Positions 43,965-56,157 are shown, numbered from the stretch's first letter. The stretch is DNA of 64,000 bases from Hawksworthiomyces lignivorus (GCA_002917075.1 NTMA01000030.1:310001-374000); one strand, 5' to 3'. Notes: generated by a model from the letters alone, not told the origin. Numbers and translations are program-made.

Positions 43965-46356
43965 TCAGGAATTGATGGGAGACAAAAAATCAAGGTCGGA
44001 GGACTCGCAATTGGCAAACGACGAAGAAAAATCGTAATGTGCCGGATCAACCGTGAGGTCGCTGATGCCACTGCCGCTGTGAGCGTGAATGGTGCTCTGA
44101 GTGCCCTGAGTGATGGTGGTTGCTGACGGGCTGCTCACTCCTGGGTTCAGCTCGGCGAAGTCGAACAAGTTGCTGTTGAGGCTAGTCTGATGCTCGAGGA
44201 AGCCCGCCGACGAGATGAGGCCATCCGGTTGCACGTGCACAGAATGCAAGACGTCCTGGCGCAAGACCCGGTCCCGCGCTCTGTCGCGCATCGCATTGGG
44301 GTCAGAGTGCAGGCCGGCCACGGTCGCCACCGAATGCTGCTCGCTGACAGCCAGGGGATGTGCCAGAGGCTCGAGCCCGTATTCCATGCCGAAGATCGAG
44401 CTGGCGTCAAGGGCCATGTCGCCAGCATTGCCAGCGGCAAAGTCAAGGGCGTCGCCGGCTTCGTACGAAGCAGCAGCGTCTTCATCGTTGTAGCTGTCGT
44501 CGTCAAACTCTTCTTCGACATCATCCGCATCTGCAACCGAGTCCTGCTGCTCTGTGGCAGAGACGGTGACTTCCACCATCCACTTTTTCAGCTCGTTCAT
44601 TGTTGGGAAATCGGCGCCCGCCTTGTCGCCAGCCTCGGCAGCGTTGTCAGTGTTGGCCGACTTTGATCGGTTTCCCTTCCGCGGGGCCTTCTTCGCGAAG
44701 TGTGTGCGCCGCAGGTGAGCAGCCGCATTGTAGTAAGCTCCGTAATGCTTCTTCTCGCGGCAGTTTTTGCAGTTGCTGAGCGCCTGAAAGACTTCGACAG
44801 ATGTTGGGATGCCGACTTCGCGGGGATCACGGCAGATCCATTTCTTGCAGGCCGTGTCGTGCTCTCTGCTCTTGTGGCGGCGAAGCTCGTGGTCGCCCCG
44901 GAATCCGTCGGGACAGCGGTTGCAGAGGCTGCAGTATAGCTTCTGTGACTTCTGGCGCTCGCGCTTGGCCTTGGGGATCTCGATCTTGTTGGCTCTGGCG
45001 GCATCCGCGGCTTCCACGCTGGACAGATCTGAAGCATTGTCCGCCGCCCTCAACTGCGAAGACGCCGCATCAGAAGGAGATCGTGCCGGCGGCGTCGGTG
45101 GAAGTTTTGGCTGCAGCTGGGTCTTGATTCCACATTCAACTTGGCGGCGCAGTGAATTCTTCGCACGGAGAGAGAGGTTGGATCGGGTGCTGGCGCTGGA
45201 GATTGACCGCTCCATGTCGGCAGTATACTGCTGCGGATCTACAACTTCGCCGGAGGCGCGGCGCCGCACTTCTGGCGTGGACTGAAAGCCGAGAGAAGAG
45301 AAGGTATTGGCAGATTCAGATCTCTCCATGATCAAGGAATGCTGCTGCGGAAGATATCCCTCAGGGCTAACGGTGCTGACGAATTGATAAGATGTCGAAG
45401 TTGCAATGGGCGAGTACCTGGCTCCGATGCCCCGGAAGGCATCGTCGCTCACAAGTCCAGGCTTGTCGAAAGTCAAGTCAATACCATTGCTACTGTTGGT
45501 CTGAGCCAAGGCAATGCTGCCTTCGTGACGGGCTTCGAGGTATGAGCGCTGGGAGTCGACACGCGCCATTTCGAAATGTAAAGAGGTGTTGTCTGGATAG
45601 CCGTCACTGAGATTTCCGCCCATGGCCGTGTCTAATGTAGCAGCCTCTGTGAGGGAGCCGCAAGACGACGGAATGGTCTGGCTGTCGAGGGCAGCAGAAT
45701 ATGCTAGGTTGTCAGTTGCCAGCAGCATGTCATTTTGGGCCAAGGAGGATGCATGCTGCGTCATGATTGCTAAACGTTGTGGAATATCTTCGATGCCCAT
45801 GGTTTGCAGATACTGGTCAGGCGCCATGCCGACGTCAGTCAGGCATGCCCCGTTAGAAAAGGTAGGGTCTTGAACTGGCCGGAATGGCAGTGACGGGGAT
45901 ACTACGATCCCTTCGGTGATGGGCGGCTGCGTCCAGTTCTCAGGGAAACCATTAGAGCTGACTGCTTGCCGAGAAATGTGCCTTGGCACAGCTTGGCTTC
46001 GCACAGGTGCAACGGCAGCACCGGTAAACGGCGTGCTCAGAGATGGTGTCATGGAAGTGGAAGAGGCATATTGTAAGCATTTTGGAGACTGGGATGTCTT
46101 GGACCGCTTCAGAGGCGGTGGCTTCATGGCACGACTACAGTCATCAACATTCTTTTTTTTTTTCATGTTAGAAAGTGTTGCAATACAATTCTCCCACGTC
46201 CACAGAGACAAGTGACGGAGCGAATGTGTAGCTTACCCAGCTAGATCCAGCAGTTGGGAGTGGTGGTGAAGCCTGGAACTGGTTCACAGAAGTATAAGCC
46301 GAATGCCGTCTGCTGTTCTGGATGGGGAAATATTGAAGTTGAGGATTCGCATCCAT
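43965..46356 (-). CDS. Fungal C2H2-type zinc finger protein (DUF7896-like)
   Basis: Probable nuclear regulator of 768 aa. Exon 1 is 46356-46237 (MDANPQLQYFPIQNSRRHSAY) and exon 2 is 46151-43965. The intron has a GTAAGC donor and a TTCTAAC branch but must end at an AAAG acceptor in an A-run to keep frame; a nearby TGTAG acceptor gives the wrong phase. If exon 1 is wrong, translation could begin at 46127 (MKPPPLKRSK). The conserved core is KLYCSLCNRCPDGFRGDHEL, RRHKSREH, KKWICRDP, LSNCKNCREKKHYGAYYNAA and HLRRTHF: a C2H2-like pair seen in many filamentous fungi. Around it are Ser/Gln-rich disordered regions and an acidic tail (DADDVEEEFDDDSYNDEDAA). Homologues are annotated as C2H2 finger proteins of unknown target. 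The conserved core is certain, the 5' end less so. Confidence 0.8.
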
Positions 46357-49300
46357 AATGGAGATCGTCGGGTACTTAATCGTGGAGCGGGTGGTGTACA
46401 GCTCGAGGTGGTTTAAGTCGCTTCAAGACAAACAGATCGAATATTAAAGAAACCAAAATATAAAACAAGAAGAGAAGAAGAGGAGAAGAGAAGAAAAAAA
46501 AAAAGAAACAGGAAGACGGCGCAGAAACGCAAGGGGGAGAGAAGAGGTATAAAATAGCAGTGTGGTTGAAGTTGTGTTTTTTTTGTTGCTCCTCGGGTTG
46601 GGACGATACCTTCATAAGAATGCATTTTACGTCCAGGCAAGGCTTCACTTTCCCCTTTCTACAATTGTTCGACGTTTTTCCAGCGTGCCGTTGGACAAAG
46701 ATAAAAGGCGACTGGGACGGGTGAGATGGCCTGCCTGGCGTCTGGGGGTGGGTGTGGAACACCAATGTAGCGCTGTGTCTGAAAAAGAAAAAGTACCAGA
46801 AAAGGCCAGTGGGAGACTTGACCACATGCTCGAATACGAAAGAGACGGGTTTTCGCAACTGACATGCGAGGAATTTCAATGACAAGACACGCATCTTTGT
46901 CTCCGGCAAACCGACAAGTTCACTTTTTGTCTGCGAAGAGCCATCTTGCCTGCACCTGCAGCGAGCGACCTTGGCGCAATATGAGCTGTGCCACCTTGCG
47001 AAGAAACGACGAGAAGAGCGCTAGTGGCATGGAGGGTGGGCTTGCGTCCCGATTAGAGAGCTGGAAGGGATGATAATATTGGCTGGAGCACATACATGGT
47101 GTGTGGTCCAAGTGTTCGCAGAATGCGAATGAAGAAAAAGACGTGGGAGTGGAACGTCACCCATGCAGTTTTTCTTGTGTCTTTGCCCGATGGCAAGGGG
47201 GACGCAGGCCGGTTGATCCTCTGGTGTTTCTGAGCACTTCTCATTCGAGTAAACATGGCAGAAATTCGTGGGAGTGTCGAGAGGGCGCTGAGGTCTGTCC
47301 AAACCCAGCTCGGTGTTGGCTGAGGATAACGCACGACGCAAACCCATCGTGGCTGTCCTGGTCTGGCCACACTTGGTAAGGACAAAACGGCTTCATGCCT
47401 GTTTTTCGTCCACGCTTAACCGCTCATTAATGCGATACATTCCTCCATCCTCCTGTTGTTCTTTTCTTTCTAATACGTATTTTTTTCTTCTTGTGCTTCG
47501 CATTGGCCTGTTTCTTTGTCTGGCGGCCAGTACTGAACAGGCTCCGCAGCTATCCTTGCGAGAATGCCCAGCCGAGAAGCTAATCACCGAGCAGCAGCGT
47601 CTGCCATGTAGATAGTGCATTATACGAGTAGTTTTGCCTTTCCATCCGGCAGTCTCGTCCACCGAAGCAGGGAAGATGTGCTCTGGAACCACCTAGGATG
47701 AGCCACTACGAGGCACAAAACGACTCGTCTGGTTACAGTAGAGACTTGTCGGTCGCGAGACGTGGGTGTCCTGGATGGCACCGAGGACACCGCATGCATC
47801 CTCTGTCCAGCCTGTATGTACGTGTATTCACAAGGAGCGAGAGGCGTGGGGATGCAAGTGTGATCAATGCTTAGCTCGTGGAAGGGAGCTCTAGCCATTC
47901 AGAGGTTCCTGTGCTGGTACTGTGTTGCGGCCTTTTCTGCCAGTTACGCTGTACACACTGGCGGTCTGCTGGATAAGCTGCAGGAGGTATTGCTCATTAA
48001 TCCTGGCTAGGCCCGGCTCTACAAGTGCAGACAAGAATGGATGATCTACACTGCCGACCACCATGACAGCTGGGCGTTTTTGATGGCAAACGAGCATGCC
48101 TTTATTTATTTATTATTTATTATTATTATTTTTTAAAAAAGAACGGGATGAGCGGCATGCTAGGGGGGAGTGCGTTGGCTGTTTTGCAGCACTACATGAA
48201 CCACCATCGCGCATCCTGCGACGCACTGGTGATAGGCAATTTGGGTTAGCTGCTCTCCTGCTGTAAAAGATAGCCGTTATAAGAAAACCGCTACCCGAAA
48301 ACTGGACTCTTAAGAGTGCATATTCAGTCAAGAAGAAGAAAAGGGCGCCCGAAACAAATGGCCTGGCCAAGGTATCGGGATAAAGGGTAGCTGCTAATTA
48401 TTGCGATACGAGTAATCTACATTCAATGCCTGCATCCCTACACACTAAAGAGAAAAACTGCTATTATTACGGATGACACCGAAAAAGCAGCGCATCTGCT
48501 TCCACTGTCGTTAGTATCCTACGGAGCGTCTTATGGCAGCTACTGCTCTGTAACCTTTACCTAGCTCAAACTGGAGACAAGAGTATTAGACGAGGACAAC
48601 GGACAGCCACTGAAATTTGGCGAGGCGGTCGATCCAAATTCAGTCGTGGTCGCCCTATTTTCGCGGTCATTGTTAACCAATGAAGAACTCAAATACCCAC
48701 TCTGGAGCAGTGAGACGCCAGTGGGCTTCTTCTCCAGGATCCGATGGATGCATGAGTGCCTTATTATTGTGGTGTCATCTAGCTGCCCATGTCTTTCGCC
48801 GCCTCGAAAAACGATTGGACATGCTTCGACATCGCCCCCTGCAAAGCCTATTCGCTCGTCGCTTTAACCCCTTTTGTCTCTTCTTTCTGCTGTTTCTGTT
48901 CCTGAAGTGCTCGTCGGCTGACCTTCGTTTACGTGTGTACGTAACCGATGCAAGCCACTCTCCCATTAGCTAGCTATACCAGTAAAACGAGCTAATACGA
49001 GTGCGCTATATTCCGAATGGTTCCCCGAGACTAGCGGCCCGACCAGCTCTGTTGGCACGAAGGTGTTAGTGAATTGAATATCGCTCTTCATTGACACGTT
49101 AGGTAATAATACCAGCGTTGGATTCTGGCCTGGCCATTTCATTTTAGTATCTAAGATTGCCGTTGCGTTTCCTGCTACGACGTACATGCTGTACATACAG
49201 AAACACTGTAGCACTCTTCACGTTTAGTTTTATGATCGCTTGTGATCGTCGGGGTTGAAGACCGCGCGACAGAACCGCTGATGAGCCGCTTACGCCGGGT

Positions 49301-50541
49301 GCTAATTTATCTGACTGGCCAGGTTCCGTCAATAAGCCAACATCATTGAAGCTGCAGAGAAAACCGCAGATCCCATCTTGGTGAGGGAACCATTGCTGCC
49401 CAATGACTCTTACATTCTCTTGCTGCAAAACTTTCCTTTATCGTCCACACCGAATTTCTTCGCCGTAGTCCGCACTTCCCCGGCGACCTGCATTCTGTTC
49501 CCCTGGTGCCCCTGTCTTTCTCAACGTCAACGGGGAGATCAGTTCTGCACTTCCACACTGCGTCTTGCAGCATCCAAGCACCAAAGTAGCTGGAGACACG
49601 ATATCCATTCGCAACACTCCAAGAGGCCGACATCTGATGGCACGCAGAAAGCCAATCTCGATAACAGGTCAGCCGAGTGCAGGATGACGCGAGCCAGCAA
49701 AATGTTCAAACTCATGGAGTGATTTTACGCAGACATAATTTGTTGGTCAGCTGTAGCATTTTGACCAGGCCTGGCATTGGGGAATTATGTATGCCCAGGA
49801 AGCCGCCGATTAGATTGACGCCAGAAGGCGTACCTCTTGCTTCCCTTCTCAGATCGCCCAGGACATTGGCTGGCCGGGCTGGGTAAAAGAGTCGCAATCA
49901 ACGCCATCCCATATGCCGTGTCATGAAACCGGCAGTGCGAATGGCCTCCACCATACCCGCACTCTCAGCCAGAGATACGACAAATGCATATTTCACGTGC
50001 AAGCTTCGCCTGCAATCCCGTATCGGATGAAGCTAATGGCTTCGCAGATGACCTGGAAAAGCGGAGAGAAATGGTTCCCCATCAGTCTTTTGGCACTTTA
50101 CTATCTCCAATAATGCATTTCTGCAAGGAACGCATCCGCAATATCTTCGCGCGAGAAGTTCATTTTGTGACAAACAGTAACTGTAATAAAAGACGCAAGC
50201 TGAATTCTATCACATGTCTATCTATCTTCTATCTATCTAATCTATCTATCTATCTATCTACCTATCTACCTTCTTCTTTCTGTATTGTAAAAGCTGCATC
50301 TTGTGGTTCCATTTCGCTTGTTCACGATCTGTATCTTGAATTGTTTATTGACAGCTGGCGGCCAGCTGCCAACTTTAAAGCCAAACCTGATCGTCAGTCG
50401 TATCTCCGTTTCGGCGTGCGAGGTTAAAGAGCCGCATCAACAACGGGAAAAGCGGTTTCAAGCAGCTACCCTACGAAGCAGACGCAAATTCTGATCCACA
50501 CCTCCATCAAAAGCTCTGAAAAAGCCCTCGTAAAAGGTGAC
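46357..50541. other. Long intergenic block, no supported gene
   Basis: About 4.2 kb. The first 500 bp are the CT/AG-rich leader of the C2H2 gene. The middle has a TTTA/TTA-rich tract at 48101-48134 and a TACGGAG near-copy at about 48520. From about 49000 to 50050 the minus strand has coding-like GC content with several short open frames broken by stops, possibly an old gene relic. A TATC microsatellite lies at 50221-50270, before the leader of the DUF423 gene. Confidence 0.45.
50221..50270. repeat. TATC/CTAT microsatellite
   Basis: Tandem CTAT units with a few interruptions over about 50 bp, intergenic. Confidence 0.8.
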
Positions 50542-51169
50542 ATGTCCGTTGTCGTCCACACAAACGTCCACCCTGCCGCCGCTGTCGCCGACGAAGAATC
50601 CGCCCCGCTCCTAGTCACCATTCACACGGAAGACGGGCATCCGACCACCGCAGTTCGCCAACAGCGCCGCCGCCGCATCGTAAACGGAGCTGACGAGAAC
50701 GCCGTCCGCATGGCTGGGCTTTTCTTCTGGCGCCTGGGCGCTCTGTACGGGGCGACAGCCGTGGCCCTGGGCGCCTTCGGCGCCCACGGACTGAAGAACC
50801 GCATTAGCGATCCGCAGAAGCTGGCCAACTGGTCCACGGCAGCCCACTACCAGGTACGGCGGAGCTGGGACAGCCCGGCGCTTTGAGCTCTGTGCATCTC
50901 GGTCCCCCCCTTTTCCCTCGGCGGCCGCTGCCCTTGCTAACCTCTTGCCGCAGCTCGCTCATTCCGTTGCCGTCCTCGCCGCGCGGGGCCACCCGGTGGC
51001 AGCGACGTGCTTCACGCTGGGCATGACCATGTTCAGCGGCAGCATCTACGCGCTCACGCTGGACACGGAGCGCTTCCGGTGGATGGGCCCCGTGACGCCG
51101 CTGGGCGGCTCGTTCCTGATCCTGGGCTGGCTGGCGTTGTTGTTTTCAAAGGGAGCAGTCCGGCTGTGA
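50542..51169 (+). CDS. DUF423/TMEM256-like small membrane protein
   Basis: Two exons, 50542-50853 and 50954-51169, with a 100 nt intron (GTACGG donor, CCGCAG acceptor, GCTAAC branch); product 175 aa. A polar N-terminus of about 55 residues precedes the family core: FFWRLGALYGATAVALGAFG, then AHGLKNRISDPQKLANWSTA, AAHYQLAHSVAVLAARG, FTLGMTMFSGSIYALTL and WMGPVTPLGGSFLILGWLAL. This GAFGAHGL...WxTAxxYQ...HS...PxGGxxxIxGW pattern is that of the DUF423 family (bacterial YgdD, animal TMEM256). Four membrane segments are visible. The biochemical role of the family is not known to me. The 51170-51435 gap to the next gene is a convergent 3' flank. Confidence 0.9.
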
Positions 51170-51435
51170 GGCAGCCCGCGAGGCAAGCCACCAGAGGGAC
51201 CAGTCTGAGATTGCTTTTATGTATATTGTGACGGCCTTGCGCCCTGTACGTTTGATGCATTTCTGCTCGTGTTGCTTCTATTTCCTATTTATGCAGAGCG
51301 CATCTTCTCCACTCTTTTGGTTGTTTTCGATCATCATGATACAATGTATTATGCCACTCTAAAATGCTACTAGTCTATGCTCGCTCTATGCTACAATAAA
51401 GAAAAATTCTATAGTCTCTAGTCCCCCGGGACCGC

Positions 51436-53475
51436 TCACTTTTCGGCCCGCACTTCGCTGACCGGCTGTATTTTCTCATCCCCTGCGGCCAGGCCAGCCT
51501 CCAGCGCCTTGTCGTGCCGGATCTCTCCCATCTCCTCGTCCCCGCGCGGCAGGTCATCGGACGACTCGGAGTCGGCCCCCGCCTCTGCGACCGCGGGCGC
51601 CCCGACGCCAGCCTCGGGCTGCGCAGTGCCGCTTCCGCCGACTGCCCCTCCCTTTACGCCGTCGGTCTCGGCGGGGACGCCGCTCACGCCAGCGGCCTCT
51701 GCGGCGGCGGCCTCTGCGGCGGCCTTCTTCTTGGCCTCGCGGACATCGACGGGCTCGAGGCCCTCGTCCTTGAGGAGGGCGCAGAGCAGCAGGCAGGCGC
51801 CGACAAAGGGCACCTGCAGCAGGAAGACGGCGTGGCTGGCGGCCATGTAGGCGTCGAGGACGGCGTCGCGCTCGGCGTCGCTGGCAAAGGAGGTGGGCTG
51901 GTAGAAGGCGTTGCCGGCCAGGCTGCGGTACTCCGGGGGCAGGTGGGCGCGCAGCACGGCCTGCAGCACGGCGGCGGCGATGGCGAGGCCGAAGGAGCCG
52001 CCCACGGCCCGGAAGAAGTTGCGCACCGAGATGACCACGGCGCGCCGCGCCTTGGTGGTGTGCGCCTGCAGCGCCACCAGCGTCGGCTGCAGCGTGAAGC
52101 CGACGCCGGCGCCCACCAGCATCAGCGGCACCACGATGGCGGCGACGCTGGTGGTGCGCGTGTTGATGAGCAGGAGACCGCTGCCGCTGGGTAGTGGGGA
52201 TGTTGCGTCAGCATAGAGTGCCCCCCTAAAAAAAAACAAATTGCGGGAAAGCAGAAAAAGGGAGGACAGGGAACAGAACGTACAGCGTCCAGCAGCCAAA
52301 GCCGCACCAGATGACTTCGCCGTAGCGCTTCATGCGGGACAGGTACTGGCCGGAGAGCACGGAGCAGGTCGACTGTGTGACGACGAGGGCGGCGATGAAG
52401 GCGGCCGATTCGATGACGGTGTAGCCGCGGGCGTTCTGCAGGAAGAGCGGCAGGTAGTAGAGCGAGATCTGGTAGACGGCGCCGAGGAGGATGGTCTGGA
52501 TCATGAGTACGGACACGTAGCGGCTCTTGAAGATTTGTACTGCATACAGTTAGCCATTGGGGTGTCTACGGTGTTCGAATGCGACTTGAACTGCGAATGG
52601 GGGGGGGGGGGGGGGCCAAACTCACTCGGCATCATGGGCAGCTTGGCCACGCGCAGCTCGACGATGATGAAGACGACAAACATTAGGGAGCCGATGACCA
52701 GCATGCTGATGACCATTGGCGAGTCCCAGCGGAAGTAGGAGCCGCCGCCGCTGATGGGGATCAGGACCAGGATGACGGCGACCGACGCGGTCAGCACGCC
52801 CCAGTAGTCGATCTTGGCGACGTTGGAGCGGAAGTCGCCGGTCGGGGGCTTGGACGGCAGCAGATAGGTGGCGATGCAGCCGACGACGACGCCCAGGGGC
52901 GCCAGCAGGTAGAAGAAGGCGCGCCAGGTGGTGCGCTCGGTCAGGCCGGCGGCCAAAAAGGGCCCGATGAGATTGCCGACGCCGATGCAGAACCCGAGGA
53001 TGCCCTGGTAGAAGCCGCGCTGCTCGAGCGAGACGATGTCCGAGACGATGATCATGCTCAGGTTGGTGATGCCGCCGCCGCCGATGCCGGCAACGCCGCG
53101 GAAGACGTAGAACATGGGGCCGTTGTGCGACAGGCCGCACAGCAGGTCGGCGAGGGCGAGGCTGGCGACGGCGGCGAGGTAGACGCGCTTGCGGCCAAAG
53201 ATGTCAGAGAGGCGGCCGTAGAGCATCTGGAAGGTGGTGTTGGCGATGAGCGCCGAGGTGCCTGCCCAGGAGATGGTGTTCTGGGCGTCGAGGTCGCGTG
53301 CAATCGTGGGCAGCGTGACGCTGATGCCGTTCTGGTCGATAAACATGATGATAAAGGTCAGCGCGAGGGTGGTGAACACGACGATGAGCTTCTTCTTTGG
53401 GAGTAGATTCGTCTGGTCGTGCAGCGACTTTTCGACGGCGGACTGCTGCCGCTTGATCTTGGAGCCGGAGGCCAT
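51436..53475 (-). CDS. MFS multidrug transporter, DHA2-like
   Basis: Proton-coupled efflux pump of the major facilitator superfamily, probably in the plasma membrane. Three exons (53475-52626, 52539-52284, 52225-51436), introns of 86 and 58 nt, 631 aa. Hallmarks: IMFIDQNGISVTLPTIARDL in helix 1, the loop 2-3 signature GRLSDIFGRKRVYL, RGVAGIGGGGITNL in helix 4, and GFCIGVGNLIGPFLAAGLTE in helix 5 (antiporter motif C region). About 13-14 hydrophobic segments fit the 14-helix DHA2 group. The cytosolic C-terminus is about 110 residues of Ala/Glu-rich disorder. The first intron contains a 17 nt C run (sense strand) just after the GTGAGT donor; its exact length is uncertain. The substrate cannot be told from sequence, and no biosynthetic cluster lies beside it. 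Confidence 0.92.
52599..52615. repeat. Poly-G (plus strand) run of 17 inside MFS intron 1
   Basis: Seventeen G residues on the plus strand, read as C on the coding strand, lie 10 bp downstream of the intron's donor site. Confidence 0.85.
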
Positions 53476-55400
53476 GGCTGCGACGAGGATACTGACGCCG
53501 GTGATCCCCTTTTTTTTTCCACACTCGTATATTTATTGGCCCTCCTGTCTTGCTTCGAAATCAAGTTTTTCGGTAACGATTTACACCAGAGATACCTCCA
53601 TTACCGGAAGTCAGCGGGACGGTGTGGTGATGGCAATTTGTTGACTCCACACGAATTGCCTGTAGACGGGCGGTACGGGGCCGGTGTAAGTCGATCGTGA
53701 CATTGGGCGTCGGCTCAAAACAAAAATCGTAGGGGAAGCTTCACAAGTAGAACTAGGAGGGCCCTGTTGTAATAATATACGAAAGCGACCCCCGAACTAC
53801 GGAGCAGACAATAGCAAAGGAAAAATACGGTATTATTTTGACTGGCGGCGTGTTTGGCGCCGCGCCTGGCAAACGGGACGAGATGCGGATAGATACCAAC
53901 AGACACCCTAGCTTGTGGCCTTCCTTGCCCCAGCGTGAGCTGCAGTCGCAGCAAATTTGATGTGCAGTGAGAGGGCGTCTTGTGGGCGGACCTCTGGGGT
54001 TTCTAGCGCCATCCGCATCACTGCTTCCGCCAGCCGTGCGCCCTGGGGGCTGATCAGTGCCGTCATTGCCGGACAAGGCCCGGGGTGTGGCACCCTCCCT
54101 CGCTTGGATTTACTGTGACATTCTTTTTTTTTACTGCTACTGTTACCATTGCGAAGTAAACACAGCAGCGCTTTTGTGGTTATCATTTCTCATTGCGGTG
54201 GGCTGCCGCATCTGAGAGGGAACCGTGAGCTCCTGCAAAGGTCAAGCAAATGGCGTCGAGATGCGGTTCTGCATACACTGAGAGACCAAAGGCGGACTTC
54301 CGACCGCCGACGGGTACAGCCAAGCCGTGCTGACCAGCTGCAAGCATTGGTTCGCAGGAGCCAACTGCCAGCTGAGAAGATTTTCTTTTGTGTTCCCCCA
54401 TGGTTCTGCCAGAAACAAAGTGCGGACTCTGGCGCTAGCGGGTCCGAAGCGGCAGTCTACCCGATATTTGGAGAGATGTGGAGTGGAAGGGCGAAGCCTA
54501 GTGCGCTGTACGTAAGAGACGCAGGTAGCATTCTTCCTAGAATCAAGCATTGGCGAGGGCGTGGAGATCTGCGATGAACATCTAATAAGCAACTGAGACC
54601 AGAAGAGGTATAAAGTTGGAGCTACGCGTCGTGCAGTCTCTCTAAATCTAAGCCAATGCCGTTTAGCATTTAAAGCTACGAGCCACCCAAGTGCAAAACT
54701 GAGAGAGAGAAAGAGAGGAGAAAATTAGAGTGGATCGCCAATCACACAACTCTAAAGCTTTAACTCTGTTGAAATTTAGAGCTTCGGAACTTCGCCGAAG
54801 CGTCAACCAGGCCAGACGGAAAAGCGCCTAAATAAGCCGGAGCTTCCGGAGCAAATGCCCAGTGTTCAAAACGGCGGATGCGTTGCCATTCCTTAACTGC
54901 AGCCGACATTCGCAAACATCTCATTGAATACCAAAAAGGGGACTGCTGTCAAAACACGAAAATCAGGATATTCAGGATTTTCGAGAGTTGCAGAGCAGCA
55001 TAATAGAAGACAACCCAGGTTTCCATGATTACTACTGTACCTTTCCTCGTCTTATCTCTTCGCTGCACATATATCCTGCGGACTCGACACAGAGTAGCTA
55101 CATCTCTGACCATTGAGCGAGTCGATACTGTCCCCGTCGCACAAGGCTGCATATGGCAAAAAGTTGATCAATTGCCGCTGCCTTGGAGACTAATTTGCAG
55201 CTCGTCATCGACATCGCAAACGCCGACGAAGGTGAACTTGCATATCTCCGAATGCCTGACGAAGCAAACAAACAATGTGCAGCTCTTTGTCAAATTCCGG
55301 TAGGGGTTGCATAGTACTGTACGCGAGGAAAAATTCTAGTCACGTTGTTGTTGTGGCTAGGTCGCGTCTCCACTGAACCTTTCGTTGTGGCATACTCATG

Positions 55401-55421
55401 TACTCCGTACTCCGTACTCCG
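55401..55421. repeat. Three tandem TACTCCG heptamers
   Basis: Perfect three-copy tandem of TACTCCG. The same word, as TACGGAGTA or its complement, recurs at other intergenic places in this window. Confidence 0.85.
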
Positions 55422-56128
55422 GGCATACGACAGCTGTAAAATGGTCAATAGCAAAAGGCTGGTTGGTCTTTTTCTATTCTCGGTTGAGCCTCTGCAGAAA
55501 TGCAGGCTCCTTTGTCAAGAACTCTCTGAAATTCATCCATTCTGAACGAGCAATACGCGCAAGAAATCGCGCGATTATATGGTTTAACTTTGGATTTCTT
55601 GAGGCGCATACCAAATTGGACGTATTTTCCCGCTCCTGTGTAAAAGCTCGCGTACTCTTGCAGGAGTCTGAATGCGGTGCAGGCTCGCTCCGGCCCCTTT
55701 GCTACAACAGTTACAGTTTCAACTCGTACGTTTAAAGATGGAAAAAAAAAAGGGAACAAAAGGCTTGAGGAGTTTTTCAGTTCAAAGCCAGTAAAATATT
55801 AGAATTCGCTCTGATACGGAGTATTACGTGCTGCTGGGCTAGTTGTGGTGCGGCGATATTGGTCATCAGGACATGTGATACGCCTGTGGAAGGGAGCAAC
55901 CATATACGTCATTACTTTCGAGATGCCCCAGGCCAAGCCGAACTGGCCAAGCAAATACATGTACCAGAATGCGGAAGGAGAGCAATACACGTATAAGCAT
56001 AATAACCCGTACGCGTCTGTTTTATTGTTTTAAGCATATCTTTCATTCTTTAATTAACTCTTCCGCATTACCTCCAGCGCTCAATATGTGCCATTAGAGG
56101 CCGGCACTTTAATACGTTTGTATGTATC

Positions 56129-56157
56129 TTGAGCATGCAAACACTTGGCATGCTCAA
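56129..56157. repeat. Perfect 10 bp inverted repeat with 9 nt loop
   Basis: TTGAGCATGC at 56129-56138 pairs with GCATGCTCAA at 56148-56157. No gene adjoins it closely, and it has no obvious target-site duplication. Confidence 0.7.

Noticed and set aside
51436..53475. Secondary-metabolite cluster around the MFS gene
   Set aside because: No polyketide synthase, peptide synthetase, P450 or cluster regulator lies beside it; the neighbours are a DUF423 protein and rxt3.
54149..54577. 142-codon plus-strand frame
   Set aside because: Basic, low-information sequence without motif or splice context.
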